From Narthecium ossifragum (Eukaryota > Streptophyta > Magnoliopsida > Dioscoreales > Nartheciaceae), in the NCBI GenBank assembly GCA_963920575.1, contig OY986972.1, positions 1,381,501-1,445,500 of the forward strand: a stretch of DNA of 64,000 nucleotides, given 5' to 3'. Every line of letters begins with the position of its first letter. Within the stretch, counting starts at the first letter, position 1. A model generated the notes under the pieces. That model had not been told where the DNA came from. It did not search any database and saw only the letters and a program-made list of their open reading frames with translations. Positions 20,884 to 31,502 of this stretch are shown one piece after another. Made by a program: the position numbers and the translations under genes.

Positions 20884-22821
20884 TAGGGTATCCAGAAAAC
20901 TCCAAAGGATATAGGTTTTTTTTGTCCCTTAGACAGTTCCAGAATTGTCGAATCTATAAATGCAAGGTTTCTTGAAGATGTTGAACACAGTGGGAGTGTA
21001 CCTATCCTCAAATAAGGATTGATTTTGAGGAAGCACGAGAAGTTGTTCTTCCTTTGGTTGTTATGGTGGGAAATTATCCTCATAGAGTACAACCAAATAT
21101 AGAACAACCAGTTCCTGAAATAGAAGTTAAACATGAGGCAAACCAACCATTGAATTATGAGCCTCTTGACTTACATCAAGATGGTGAAGAAATTGCCTTA
21201 AGAAGATCTTCAAGAATAAAGAGACCTGTAATATCCAATGACTATATGGTTTATCTATTAGAGTCTGATTTTGATGTTGGACCTAAAAATGATCCTAGCT
21301 CGTTTTTAGAAGCTATGAGTGGTGATAATTCCACATTATGGTATGATGCCATGAAGGATGAGATGGAATCAATGTCTAAAAATCAAGTCTGGGATCTTGT
21401 TGACTTACGTGATGGAGAAATAGCTATCCATTGTAAATGGGTTTATAAAACCAAAAGGGATGCTTCAGGTAATGTCGAAAGACATAAAGTTAGACTTGTA
21501 GCTAAGGGATTCACTCAAAAGGAAGGCATCGATTATCATGAAACCTTCTCTCCAGTTTCAAAGAAGGATTCATTTAGGATAATTATGGCTTTAGTAGCTC
21601 ATTTTGATTTTTGAGCTACATCAGATGGATGTGAAAATGACATTCTTGAATGGGGATCTTGAAGAGGAGTTATATATGTCACAACTTGAGGGTTTTAAAG
21701 ATAGTAGTCTGAAAGTTTGTAACTTAAAGAAATCTATATATGGACTAAAACAGGTTTCCCGCCAGTGGTATTTAAAGTTTCCCAAGGTAATCATTTCATA
21801 TGGTTTTTCAAAAAATAGGAGTGAAATGGTTTTTCATGTGGATGATATCTTACTTGCAAGTAATTACTTAGGTTTGCTACATGATACTAAAGGGTTTCTT
21901 TCGAATAACTTTGAAATGAAGGATCTGGGTGAAGCCTCTCATGTCATTGGCATAGAGATTCACAGAGATAGAAAGAAAAGAATGTTAGGTCTGTCTCAAA
22001 AAGCCTACATTGAAAAGGTTTTAGAAAGATTCAGAATGATGGATTGTAAACCATCAATAGCACCTATAGTCAAAGGTGACAAATTCCATAAAGATCAGTC
22101 ACCACAAACAACATTGGAAAAGGAGCAGATGAAAGGCATTGCATATGCATCTGCTGTTGGCAGCCTGATGTATGCACAGGTCTACACCATGCCAGATATC
22201 TATCTAGCAATTGGATTGTTGGGTTGTTATCAAAGAAACCCTGGATTAGAGCATTGGAAAGCTGCGAAGAAGGTGATGCGGTATTTACAAGGAACCAAGG
22301 ATTTCATGCTCACCTATAAGCATATTGACCAGCTGGAGGTCATCGGTTATATGAATTCTGACTTCGCAGGATGTGTAGACACAAGAAAATCAACTTCAGG
22401 ATATATCTTTCTTCTTGTTGAAGGAGCTATATCTTGGAGAAGTAACAAGCAGGCTCTTGTTGCAACGTCTACCATGGAGGCAGAATTTATTGCATGCTAT
22501 GAAGCAACTAAGCAGGCTCTCTGGTTAAGGAATTTTGTAAATGGTCTCAAAGTAGTCAGTTTTGTTGAGAGACCTATCAAGATACTCTATGATAGCTCTT
22601 TTGTTGCGTCTTTCTCGAGAAACAGTAAAATTAGTAGTAGAAGTAAGCATATTGACATCAAGTATCTCAGTGTGAGAGAAAACATTCAAAGGAATGCAGT
22701 GTCTATTGAAGGCATTAGCACGGAATATATGGTTGCAGATCCAACGACTAAAGGGTTACTGGTAGACCGTGTCAAGAGTCATGTGGATCGCATGGGACTA
22801 GTTAAGTCCTTTTATTACTAA
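20884..22821 (+). pseudogene. Copia reverse transcriptase and RNase H segment
   Basis: Seen on +: IGYPENSKGYRF (continuation of the motif cut at 19251), then QVWDLV, KWVYKTKRDASGN, RLVAKGFTQKEGIDYHETF, FLNGDLEEELYM, LKKSIYGLKQ, the catalytic block FHVDDILLAS (FHVDD in place of YVDD), and RNase H motifs SDFAGCVDTRKSTSGY, SWRSNKQALVATSTMEAE and KHIDIKYLSVRE. A frame change occurs at about 21612 and the segment just before FHVDD appears shortened in frame, so the polyprotein is not functional. Open frame 21604-22821. Confidence 0.85.
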
Positions 22822-23190
22822 TTTCTCTCTCTCTCTTGATGTATTGCAGAACATTTATTCACAGTGAATAAAGTTGGAATTCTATTTAAGTTTCATTTTA
22901 TGTATACATTGATTATAGAATTCATGTCCATTGGGATGTATAAAGTTGGACCCAAATGACAAATTCTTGTCATACATAAAGTTTCCCATAAATTGCTTGA
23001 TTGGTATATATTGTATATTGTAACACATGGAAGGGAAGTGCTTATAAAATATAAGCTTCACCGCCATAGTTCATACATATTGTATCCCTTAATTGAGTAG
23101 GAGTTTCTATTACCAAAGGAATATACAACTTTGGCCATACATAATTGTTATATATAAGGTGTCATATGTCATGAATATCAAGTGGGAGAA

Positions 23191-23387
23191 TGTTAGTAAT
23201 ATTTACTAACATGGTACACATGTCATATGATTTTCTAAATTAATTAATCAATTAATTATTAAAGGTATAATGGCAATATATATATTCCATAAAGTAGCAA
23301 GTTTGGTAGCAATATGAATCAATCAAGTTGATCAAATATGATTAGATTTCTTTGATGAACGGAAATCCATTTGGATTCCAATTAAAG
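23191..23387 (+). repeat. 3' LTR of the copia element, truncated
   Basis: Begins TGTTAGTAATATTTACTAA like the 5' LTR, directly after a polypurine tract, and follows it for about 197 bp. At 23388 a run of T (the reverse-strand poly-A tail of a LINE) replaces it. The other half of this LTR was not found on the far side of the LINE. Confidence 0.85.
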
Positions 23388-23437
23388 TTTTTTTTTTTTT
23401 TTTTTTTGATGAATTGAGCCCAAAGGCTAAGAATTAT

Positions 23438-26400
23438 TTACATGACATGGGAAAAGGCAACATGCCCATCCTCCAGACTCCAATCACAACTGGATCTATT
23501 CACTCTACACCATCTGGCCACATGGTCAGCATCAACATTAGCATTCCTAGGTATGTACAGGAAAAGCACTGACTCAAAACCCAACACCAGTTTCCAGATT
23601 TGCTTAGCATAATGCTCACAACTTCCTGGCCACCCCTTGAAACCATTAAGAATATTAACCACGTCAAGGGCATCTGACTCCACAACAACCTTCATATGCT
23701 GCATACCTTTAGACCACTGGAGAGCCTTCAAGATAGCTACAAACTCCGCAGCCATTACACTGGTCACTGTGACACACTCCCCTTTAATCCAAGCCAGGCT
23801 GCCATCCTTATGCTTTCCTACACCAGCCACTGCAGAGCAAGCAGACCTGCAGTCAACTGAGGCATCAACTTGAATCACCCAAGTATCCAAACCACCAGAA
23901 TCAGCTTGCAAGCATACTAGTTTGCCACATCCCCGCAGAAACTCCTCAGCAAGCCTCCTGGCCCTCCTAGCAACAATACCAGGGCCATCCAACTTCCCTT
24001 CAAAGATCAATCTGTTCCTCTCTTTCCATGCTAACCATAACCCATAACCAAGAAAAGCTTTCAGCTGCAAGACACCAGGTTGGGTAGAAGATCTGGAAAT
24101 CATTCCAATCAAATGTTCCACTCCCCAATCACAATCCCCTACACCCAGCTCAGATAGAAGAAGATCAATAATATCCTTGACATACTGACACTCAAACAAT
24201 GCATGACCAACCGTTTCATAAAAACAGTGACATCTCGGGCACAATCTATCAGACGTGAGACCAACATTCCATAATGAGTCAAGCACAGGCATCTTACCTT
24301 TCAAAGCCCGCCATAAAAACTGTTTAATTCTAGGTCCAACAGGCATGCGCCAGAGATTATTCCAAACCACATCCTCATCACAGGCCCAGTAAGGCTGACA
24401 TCTCAAAGATAGTAGATAATAAGCAGAGGACGCAGTTACATACCCTTCCTTGCTGTATTCCCATTTAGCTTCATCCAACTTGCCAGGACTAGGGACCTCC
24501 AAAGCAGTAATAGCAGCAACTACTTCTGGATGGAAGATCTCCTCCAACTTGGCCCTATTCCACCCTACCTCAGACACAAGATCTTTAACCAATAAATTCC
24601 CAACCATCTCACCACAAAACAAGGAAGGTTTCCAAGCTAAGGCCTCATCCAACACCCAATAATCCCTCAACACATCCACACAGCTGTTGAAGCCCAGAGA
24701 CCACTTCAGGCCCAATCGTAGATCCTCGACCACTTTACACACCAACTTCCAGTGACTAGAACCATGGTTAGTGAACGAAGGTAACCTCCCAGTCCAGCCA
24801 TATTTAGCTGCAGCTAACTCAGTCCACACAGTTTTCTTCTCCTTCAAAAAAACCTCCGCACGCTTAAGCTTCAAAGCCCTCTGCCAAATAGAAAAATTCT
24901 TAATCCCTAGACCACCAGCTTCTTTAGGCAAGCACACCTCCCCCCAGCTCACTGTGCACAACCCAGACTTCTTCCCCTGCCAGAGGAAGTCTCTACAAAT
25001 ATGCTCAAACTTTCTAATCACTTTGCTAGGGACAAAAGAGGAAGACAAAGCGTAGACCGGGATGCTCTGCAACACAGATTTGAGTAAGACCGACCTACCT
25101 GCTTCCGAAAGCTTTCTCTTTTGCCAAGATAAAACCCTTGCTGTCATGCGATCAATTACAGATGAAAAATCAGCAGCTTTCAATCTTTTCTCACTGATAG
25201 GAACACCCAGGTAATGCCATGTACCCTTGGCTCTACTGACATTCAAAATCCTGCGGACTGCCACTCTCCTCTGCTTATCAACAACCCTTGAGAATTTAAC
25301 ACTTGACTTGATGGGGTTCATCTCCAGACCACTCAGCACCTTAAATTGGACCAACATTAACTTGACCTTCCTAGCTTCCAAACAAGTAGCCCTCGACACA
25401 ATCAAACAGTCATCCGCATACAATAAGTGAGATAAAGAGAACGAGAATTTTCTGAACTGAATACCTTCAAGTCTTGACCCTGGAGCATTTAAAATCCGAG
25501 AGAGAACTTCTTGGACAAGTAGGAAGAGGTATGGGGAAAGAGGGTCACCCTGCCTTAAACCACACTTAGGCCGCACTCTCCCATGTACTTCACCATTAAT
25601 AATGAAAGAAAACATAGCCCCCTTGATGCAAGTCATAACCCAAGAAATCTAGGTAGGAGGAAAACCCATACGACCCATGACAGTTTCAAGGAAGGACCAT
25701 CTCACCCGATCATAGGCTGACATCAAATCTATCTTCAAGACCATAAGACTGCGCACCTTAGGAGCAACATCCATAGAATGCAAAATTTCTTGCGCAGCAT
25801 CAACACAGTCCAGTATATCTCTTCCCCCAATAAACGCTGACTGTTCCAAACTAATCAGCTCCCCTAAAACTCCTTTCAACCTAGAAGCCAAAATGGAAGT
25901 TACCACCTTATAACCCACATTACACAGACTAATAGGACGAAAGTCCTTAACTCGCCTGGGAAATTTGCACTTGGGAACTAGGGAGATGAAGGTTTCATTC
26001 CAAGTAGTCGGAAGCTTAGAGTTCCTAAAGAAATCTTGAACAATCTGAACAAAATCTACTCCAACAATCTCCCAGTTCTTGATAAAGAACTCAACAGGTA
26101 AACCATCTGGCCCAGGACACTTCTTCCTTCCCATATGAAAAACAACCTCTTTAATTTCTTCAGCTGAGACCTCAAGAACCAAAGCTTCCTTCCAACCTTG
26201 GCTGATCGTAGGCAACTCCGGCAAAATATCAGCTGGGAACACATCATCCAAACCCCAGAGCTTTTCATAATGCTCCTGAAGAACTTTCCCCAAGGCCTCC
26301 TGACTAGAAGCCACAGACCCATCATCACAAACAAGTTCCCTCACTTTAGACTTATGATTGCGACTGGAAGCAAGCTGATGAAAAAACCTAGAATTCCTAT

Positions 26401-27478
26401 CCCCAGCCTTGACCCATTCTTTCCTCACTCTTTGAGAAACTCTAGCTTCCTGTAGCAACATAGAGTGTTCCCATTGGCCCTCTAACTGACGAAGAAACAA
26501 GTCATCCTCCTCTGTTAATTCACCTCTATCTTCCAAATCATACAGCCCTTCCATACAGCTTTCAATCTTCCGACCATGCCCAAACACATCCAAGGATCTC
26601 TGCCTCTTATCCCAACCCTTCACCACCCTTTTACTTGCTTTTACCCTGGTTGCAAAGACAAACTGCTTAGCCCCTCTACAAGGAAAACCCCATGCCCACA
26701 CAAGAGCCTCCCTGAACTCTGGCATCTCAAGCGAAAAGTGCTCCAGCCTAAACACAGACGGACCATCCCTCTTCCTTTCCTTTTGCAAGCTGACAAGCAT
26801 AGGACAGTGATCAGAGCCAATCTTAGGGAGATGTTTGACTGAAGTATCCGGAAACAAATTCATCCACCCTTTATTGCACAACACTCTATCAAGACATTTA
26901 AGAATTTTAGCACCCCCTCCTTGCCGGTTAGTCCAGGTGAATTGAGACCCCACAAACTCTACCTCAGTCAAACTATTCAGGCAAATAAATCTCAAGAAAT
27001 CCCTCTCCGAATCCCCAAAAGAGAATGGCACACCCCCTCTCTTCTCTTCTGCAGCAATGATGGCATTGAAATCCCCAGCAATGAGGTGCGGCAATCCAGC
27101 TTCATCCGCCTTAGACAGGGCCTCCCATAGCTCTTTGCGCACAGACATCCTGGTTGCCCCATAGACTGCAGAAAACATCACCTGCCCATACTGCGCAGAA
27201 GTAAGAACCCTGTGTATAGCTGACCAATGAGTGAAAGAAACATGCCCAACCTCTGTACGCCAGAAAGCCACAATTCCTCCATGCCTCCCCCTACATGGCA
27301 ACAGTTAGGAACCCCATTGATCACCAACCCTCTGCTTCACCCAAGAGAACTTCTTCTCATCCACAAGGACATCCACCAAAAATACCAAAGAAAGGGCATG
27401 TACCAAGGAGAGCCGATGAACGGACCTGACCACACGCCCCGGGCCAGCTCCACGGCAATTCCAAACTAAGAACTTCAT
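23438..27478 (-). pseudogene. LINE ORF2: endonuclease, reverse transcriptase, zf-RVT, RNase H
   Basis: Begins MKFLVWNCRGAGPG at 27478, a typical ORF2 endonuclease start. Endonuclease motifs: GDFNAI, SQFTWTN, GSDHCPML. Reverse transcriptase: FRPISLCNVGYK, GDPLSPYLFL, LLYADDCLI (catalytic YADD). Then a zf-RVT region (VGPRIKQFLWRALKGKMP) and a C-terminal RNase H-like domain (VDASVD, ESDALDVV, NVDADHVARW). Only two nonsense codons interrupt the frame: TAA at 27305-27307 in the endonuclease and TAG at 25649-25651 in the RT (probably from a Trp codon). No frameshift seen, so it decayed recently. Confidence 0.88.
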
Positions 27479-29208
27479 CTGATCACCTGGCTCTCCTCCA
27501 CCAGTTGCTCATCTGGCGCCACCGATCTCCTTTTCCTGAGTGCCCTCTTCCCCGACCCAGCTCGCACCATCGCTCTCTTCGACACAGCAACAAAACCCTT
27601 CGAACTGTGGACTGGAGTACTGCACTCTTCCTGACCTTGGGATAACCTGGATGAAGCCTCGGACCCAAGGGCATCCACTAGCCGCTGAAACCCCTTCTGG
27701 TGCATCTCTACTAGCTCATCCTCGGAAAGCTCCGCTAGGATGGGAGGGTCACTCACTGGAGTTACTATCTCAGTGAAGTCAGGAATAGCTAAAGGTGAGA
27801 ATGTATTATTCCCCAGCTTCTGGGCCAACGATGAGGCCACTTCCCCAGAACCAGGCCCAGGCCCAGTACTTCCTTTGCCCTTCGGGCCTAGCATGGTCCC
27901 ACTCTTCCCACTCCCCGGCTCACCATGCTGAGGGGGTCCACACCCCTTCACTCCACCACTGGCCTTAAATACCATTGGTTCATCCAAGGCCCCTCTAGAA
28001 TCTTCCTTCACCTTCCACACCTTCACCTCTTTTCCTCGGCAATGCAACCGGCCACCTTCGCCCACCTCGCCACCCTGGCTAACTGAAATATTCCCCTCTA
28101 CCACTAACGGTTTTACTGACATTACCTCCCCACGTGTCACCCCCTGATTGGCTTGTACAGGATGGCCAATCTTCTCCTGGGGATACGCGCCCCTTCCTCT
28201 ACCCAGCTGGCCCTTTCCGGCACGCCGGTCCCGACGAACCACGTGCCATTCTCCGGCCGCCATGGCCAGTACCTCCGGCGGAATCCCACCTCCAGCCAGC
28301 GAGGACCCTTCCCTTCCATCCTTCCTCAACTCAACTCTCACCTCAAAACCAGGGGGGGCATCTTCGTCCATAACAGAGGACCCTTGTTTGGGAACAGAGG
28401 ATCCTTCCTTGGCTCCTTGAGGAACAGGTCCGGCAGAACCATACCTCTCCTCCTTCGTCGCCGGCCGGTTCTTGCATGACCCCGCACCATGTCCAATCCG
28501 AGCACACCTCTCAAAGATCCCCACATTCTCATAGACAAAGTCCACGAATCGAACACTATGGGGGGTTTTCACCCTCACTCCCACTTTGACAACATGGGAG
28601 ATGTCTACTTCAGCGCAGACCCTGGCAAACCGACCATGCTCGGCATCCTCCGTCACAAGATCCACCTGCAACGGCAACCCAATGGAGGCAACAATCCTCA
28701 TCACTGCTTCCCTGTCAAACCAGGAGATAGGTAGCTCCGGGATACGAATCCAAACCGGGATCTTCGTAAAATCCTCAGCCACCGGACAATAGTCCTCCCT
28801 CCACCTGAGCAGGGACATCATCCGGCCATTCACCGCCCAGGGCCCCATCGTTAGCACATGGTGGAAGTCATGCTCATTCTCAAACCGGAAGACAAAGACC
28901 CCTCTGGCTAGATCCACTACCTTGAAGCTCTCAGAAGTGCGCCACAGCAGAGCTAGCTTCTGCTTCAACAGAGCCAAGGGCATCCGCCGGCCCAGGAACC
29001 TCCCAAACAGGGAGAAACGCCATTTCCGGTTACATCGCTCCATGAGTTCATCATCAAGTTCAACCACATCTGAGTAAAGAGGCCCTAACCTTGCCATCTC
29101 CTCTTCTGTAATGATGAACGACTTGGGGCGTAGCCCCGCCGCCGCCGCATAGGTCGCCTGACGTCCCAGACGTGGCTTCCCTCCATCGCTCTCCCCTCCC
29201 GCCCGCAC
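27475..29208 (-). CDS. LINE ORF1, DUF4283-type nucleic-acid-binding protein
   Basis: An open frame of 577 residues. Seen: a DUF4283-like domain (KLALLWRTSESFKVVDL, FRFENEHDFHHVL, GPWAVNGRMMSLLRW), then FTKIPVWIRIPELPISWFD, a degenerate zinc knuckle (FERCARIGHGAGSC, in which the first Cys of the usual CxxC is Phe), and a low-complexity Gly/Pro/Ser-rich C-terminal half. Its stop (27475-27477) overlaps the ORF2 start as ATGA. There is no Met at 29208; the frame stays open upstream into a 28-bp G run (on -). A good ATG at 29324 (MAGVSEREQKSW) lies just beyond the run but is out of frame by one base, so the true ORF1 probably starts there. Confidence 0.75.
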   Translation of the reverse strand: MRAGGESDGGKPRLGRQATYAAAAGLRPKSFIITEEEMARLGPLYSDVVELDDELMERCNRKWRFSLFGRFLGRRMPLALLKQKLALLWRTSESFKVVDLARGVFVFRFENEHDFHHVLTMGPWAVNGRMMSLLRWREDYCPVAEDFTKIPVWIRIPELPISWFDREAVMRIVASIGLPLQVDLVTEDAEHGRFARVCAEVDISHVVKVGVRVKTPHSVRFVDFVYENVGIFERCARIGHGAGSCKNRPATKEERYGSAGPVPQGAKEGSSVPKQGSSVMDEDAPPGFEVRVELRKDGREGSSLAGGGIPPEVLAMAAGEWHVVRRDRRAGKGQLGRGRGAYPQEKIGHPVQANQGVTRGEVMSVKPLVVEGNISVSQGGEVGEGGRLHCRGKEVKVWKVKEDSRGALDEPMVFKASGGVKGCGPPQHGEPGSGKSGTMLGPKGKGSTGPGPGSGEVASSLAQKLGNNTFSPLAIPDFTEIVTPVSDPPILAELSEDELVEMHQKGFQRLVDALGSEASSRLSQGQEECSTPVHSSKGFVAVSKRAMVRAGSGKRALRKRRSVAPDEQLVEESQVIR

Positions 29209-29262
29209 ACTAGTCCGGCCTCCCTTCCAAGCTTGAGCATCCGGAGGGCGAGGCGACGACGA

Positions 29263-29290
29263 CCCCCCCCCCCCCCCCCCCCCCCCCCCC
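29263..29290. repeat. Homopolymer of 28 C (28 G on the LINE strand)
   Basis: An uninterrupted run near the 5' end of LINE ORF1. Its length decides whether the ATG at 29324 is in frame with ORF1. Confidence 0.95.
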
Positions 29291-29413
29291 AGCTCTTCTG
29301 CTCACGCTCGCTCACACCCGCCATTTCAACTTTTCTTGCTTTGGTTAAGTTTTCCTCATCTGGTTAGTATATAAGGTATTCACATTATCGAGGGTTTTAA
29401 TTAAGTGTGGGAC

Positions 29414-29535
29414 TGGCGATCGACTGGCGAGTTTTGGTAGAACACGAGACGAGGTCTCGCGGGAGGATAATCCTGCCTAACCCATTGTACCTTTTGTTTT
29501 ATTAGTCTTTGATTCATCTTATTAAAAAAAAAAAA
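29414..29535 (+). mobile_element. Possible SINE
   Basis: About 120 bp ending in a 12-A tract, flanked by near-identical 14-mers ATTAAGTGTGGGAC (29400-29413) and ATTAAGTGCGAGAC (29536-29549) that look like an aged target duplication. The body starts TGGCGATCGACTGGCGAG and contains GAGGTCTCGCGGG, which may be degenerate A- and B-box-like promoter elements. The tail, size and direct repeats fit a SINE; the family is not identified. Confidence 0.4.
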
Positions 29536-29549
29536 ATTAAGTGCGAGAC

Positions 29550-30295
29550 CCAAAAAAAAAAAAAGGAATTCTTCGACAAGGATTTCAGATGTGTTGTACC
29601 ATCAGCGGCTCTAAAGCACAATATCTACTGTATAAGACATTCTAGTGTGTCCATGCACTCTTTTTTTTTTTGAATAATTAATTCGAAAGACTAGGTTCTC
29701 CACTGTGGAGATTACATACTACGAGAGATACTAGGACATACCCCCTAGTCCCCTCTTTCCTATTAAATACAATAGTTATTTTCCCATATAAACCATATAA
29801 ACCATAAAATCTAAAGATATTTTCCAAATCGTCCATGATAAAGATATTTTGGTTATTTTCAACTATCATGAGATTATTATATTCACATATATCAACCTTC
29901 AAGGTCCCGTCCACCTTGGGGGTATTTTCGTCCGAAATATATATAGACAATACCAAAGAGGTATTTTGGACATTTAGCCCCCATGGGTGTTTTGATCATT
30001 TTACCTTGGTCATGCACGTCCAAGGGGTAAAGTGGTCAATTTACATCTTCATGGAGTGCAATAGCCCAAAATATGGTCATTCTGTTTTTCAGGGTATTTC
30101 GGTTCAAAATACATATGAACCAATGAAAATTATATTTTGGTAATTTCTACCCTACCTCTTATGAAGGGCATTTTGGTATTTTTTTTGCAAATATTAAGAA
30201 TTCAAATGGATATTCGAAATTCGAGTAAATATTCAAAATTAAAACAAAAAAGTTTCTGGATTTTGATTACAATAAATTAAGAGACTAAATTACTA
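29550..30295. other. 3' flank of the gamma-glutamyl-peptidase-like gene
   Basis: AT-rich, no gene recognised. A piece near 29600-29635 (AGCGGCTCTAAAGCAC) recurs near 36132-36147, at a similar distance from a remnant of the same gene. This supports an old duplication of gene plus flank. Confidence 0.45.
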
Positions 30296-31152
30296 TTATC
30301 TCTTGGTGGAGGCGCCTTTGAGGAACCGCTTGCAGACCTTCTCCCAGAACTTCCTGTCTGGTTCACCTCTCTCCAACACATATCTAGCATTCTCAGCGAA
30401 ATCAACAGTGATGGAGTTATTGTTCACAAGCCGATCGATGAGGTTGTTCAAGATATCTTTGGTGTACTCTGGGTGGCCTTGGATGCCCATTATATGATCT
30501 CCAAAGCCGAACATCTCCACGCCGGTCTTCTCCGAGGAGGCCATCACTTGAGCTCCCTCCGGCACCTCCCACACCTCATCCTGATGGCACTCGATGATGG
30601 AACCAAAAGACGGCATATCCTCCTCCTCTACTGCGTCTCCAAATTTGCTTTGGAATAGGTCTTTTCTGATGACTACCTTCCTCACCCCAATGTCCCAAGT
30701 ACCCCGGCGAGCTTTGCCGACACGGCCGCCTAATGCCCGGCACAGCACCTGCAAAACCACAACCACTTTCCGATTAAATCTAAGTCTTCCTTGAAGATAT
30801 GTACATAAGCTTAATTGTATGGCTTAATTACCTGGTGACCAAAGCATATGCCAAGCAGCCTCTTTCTCATGGCATGCAAGGTTCGCAGGAGGACGACCAG
30901 CCTTAAGATCCAGAGCTCATCGCCGTAGGCATCATAAGGGCTGCCACTCACAACATAGCCATCGTACTTGCAGAGCTCGTCGACATCCGGGAACTCCCCG
31001 TCAACAACCCTGAAGAGGTCCCACTGCTCTCCTTCGTCCCCGAACGCCTTGACGAAGACGTTGAAGTAGCCGCCGTGCGTCTTCTTGACGTAGTCGGAGT
31101 CTCTGGCCGCCATGAGGAGTGCAAACCGCTTCTCGCCGCCGGCCAACTTCAT
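30296..31152 (-). CDS. GGP: Gamma-glutamyl peptidase-like class I glutamine amidotransferase
   Basis: Two exons, 31152-30832 and 30748-30296, with GT..AG borders and phase 0, encode 257 residues, the usual size. Seen: MLxAxRDSDYV-type start (FALLMAARDSDYVKK), YDGYVVSGSPYDAY, the nucleophile elbow GICFGHQ (Cys about 103), CHQDEVWEVP, and GIQGHPEYT giving His about 199 and Glu about 201, a complete Cys-His-Glu triad. Known: plant GGPs are cytosolic enzymes that remove gamma-glutamyl groups from glutathione conjugates in glucosinolate and camalexin synthesis. Outside Brassicaceae the substrate is less clear, so only glutathione-conjugate processing is a reasonable guess. A fragment of a second copy lies at about 36846-36990, and a LINE is inserted 337 bp upstream of the proposed TATA-containing 5' region. 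The frame is intact. Confidence 0.88.
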
Positions 31153-31279
31153 CTTTGAAGCAAATGAGAGGTTTGAAGGGAATTGGAAGCTTAATGTGGA
31201 GTAGCTGATAGAGATGAAATGGAGATGTACGTGTAGCAGTTGATGAGCTGTGAGTATAACAAGTGCAGTAGTGCAGTCG

Positions 31280-31287
31280 TTTTATAG
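31280..31287 (-). promoter_or_regulatory. TATA box of the gamma-glutamyl-peptidase-like gene
   Basis: CTATAAAA on the - strand, about 130 nt upstream of the start codon, leaving room for a leader of roughly 100 nt. No competing TATA-like sequence is nearer. Confidence 0.55.
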
Positions 31288-31502
31288 GGAGAGGGCTGTA
31301 GGCATGTAATTAATAATTCACATGTGATTAATTCTTTATTAACACATTCTAATGCATGAGCTCGTTCTCATGAATTTTATATGATGACACGCGTTATAGA
31401 GTTTGGAGACAAGACAGCATCGGTGTTACATGATATCTTTTGGTGGGGTTTACAATCGGGGCTGAGTCGTTATCGCGTTGTAGTATTGGGTTCGGTCTGG
31501 TT

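Larger units (their letters stand above)
15720..23387 (+). mobile_element. Ty1/copia LTR retrotransposon, defective, with nested insertions
   Basis: 5' LTR 15720-16117; primer-binding site TGGTATCAAGAGCCA right after it, as is usual for copia elements using initiator tRNA-Met; integrase and RT-RNase H regions on +; polypurine tract AGTGGGAGAA just before the 3' LTR at 23191. The gag region is occupied by a LINE fragment (about 16137-18225), the coding region is split by a solo LTR (19252-20878), and the 3' LTR is cut at 23387 by another LINE. Several stop codons and a frameshift show that it is inactive. Confidence 0.88.
23388..29338 (-). mobile_element. Nearly full-length L1-type LINE
   Basis: On -: a GC-rich 5' region near 29338, ORF1, ORF2 overlapping it by ATGA, and a 3' poly-A tail seen as a T run at 23388-23407. 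ORF1 and ORF2 are almost uninterrupted. No clear target-site duplication was found, so the 5' border is approximate and the flanks may have been rearranged. Confidence 0.85.

Noticed and set aside
25649..25651. Programmed stop readthrough in LINE ORF2
   Set aside because: A single TAG in a conserved RT stretch plus a second TAA at 27305 is better explained by mutation; no conserved readthrough context seen.
27475..29208. ORF1 as a host zinc-knuckle gene
   Set aside because: Direct ATGA overlap with a LINE ORF2 and the DUF4283-type domain make it part of the retrotransposon.
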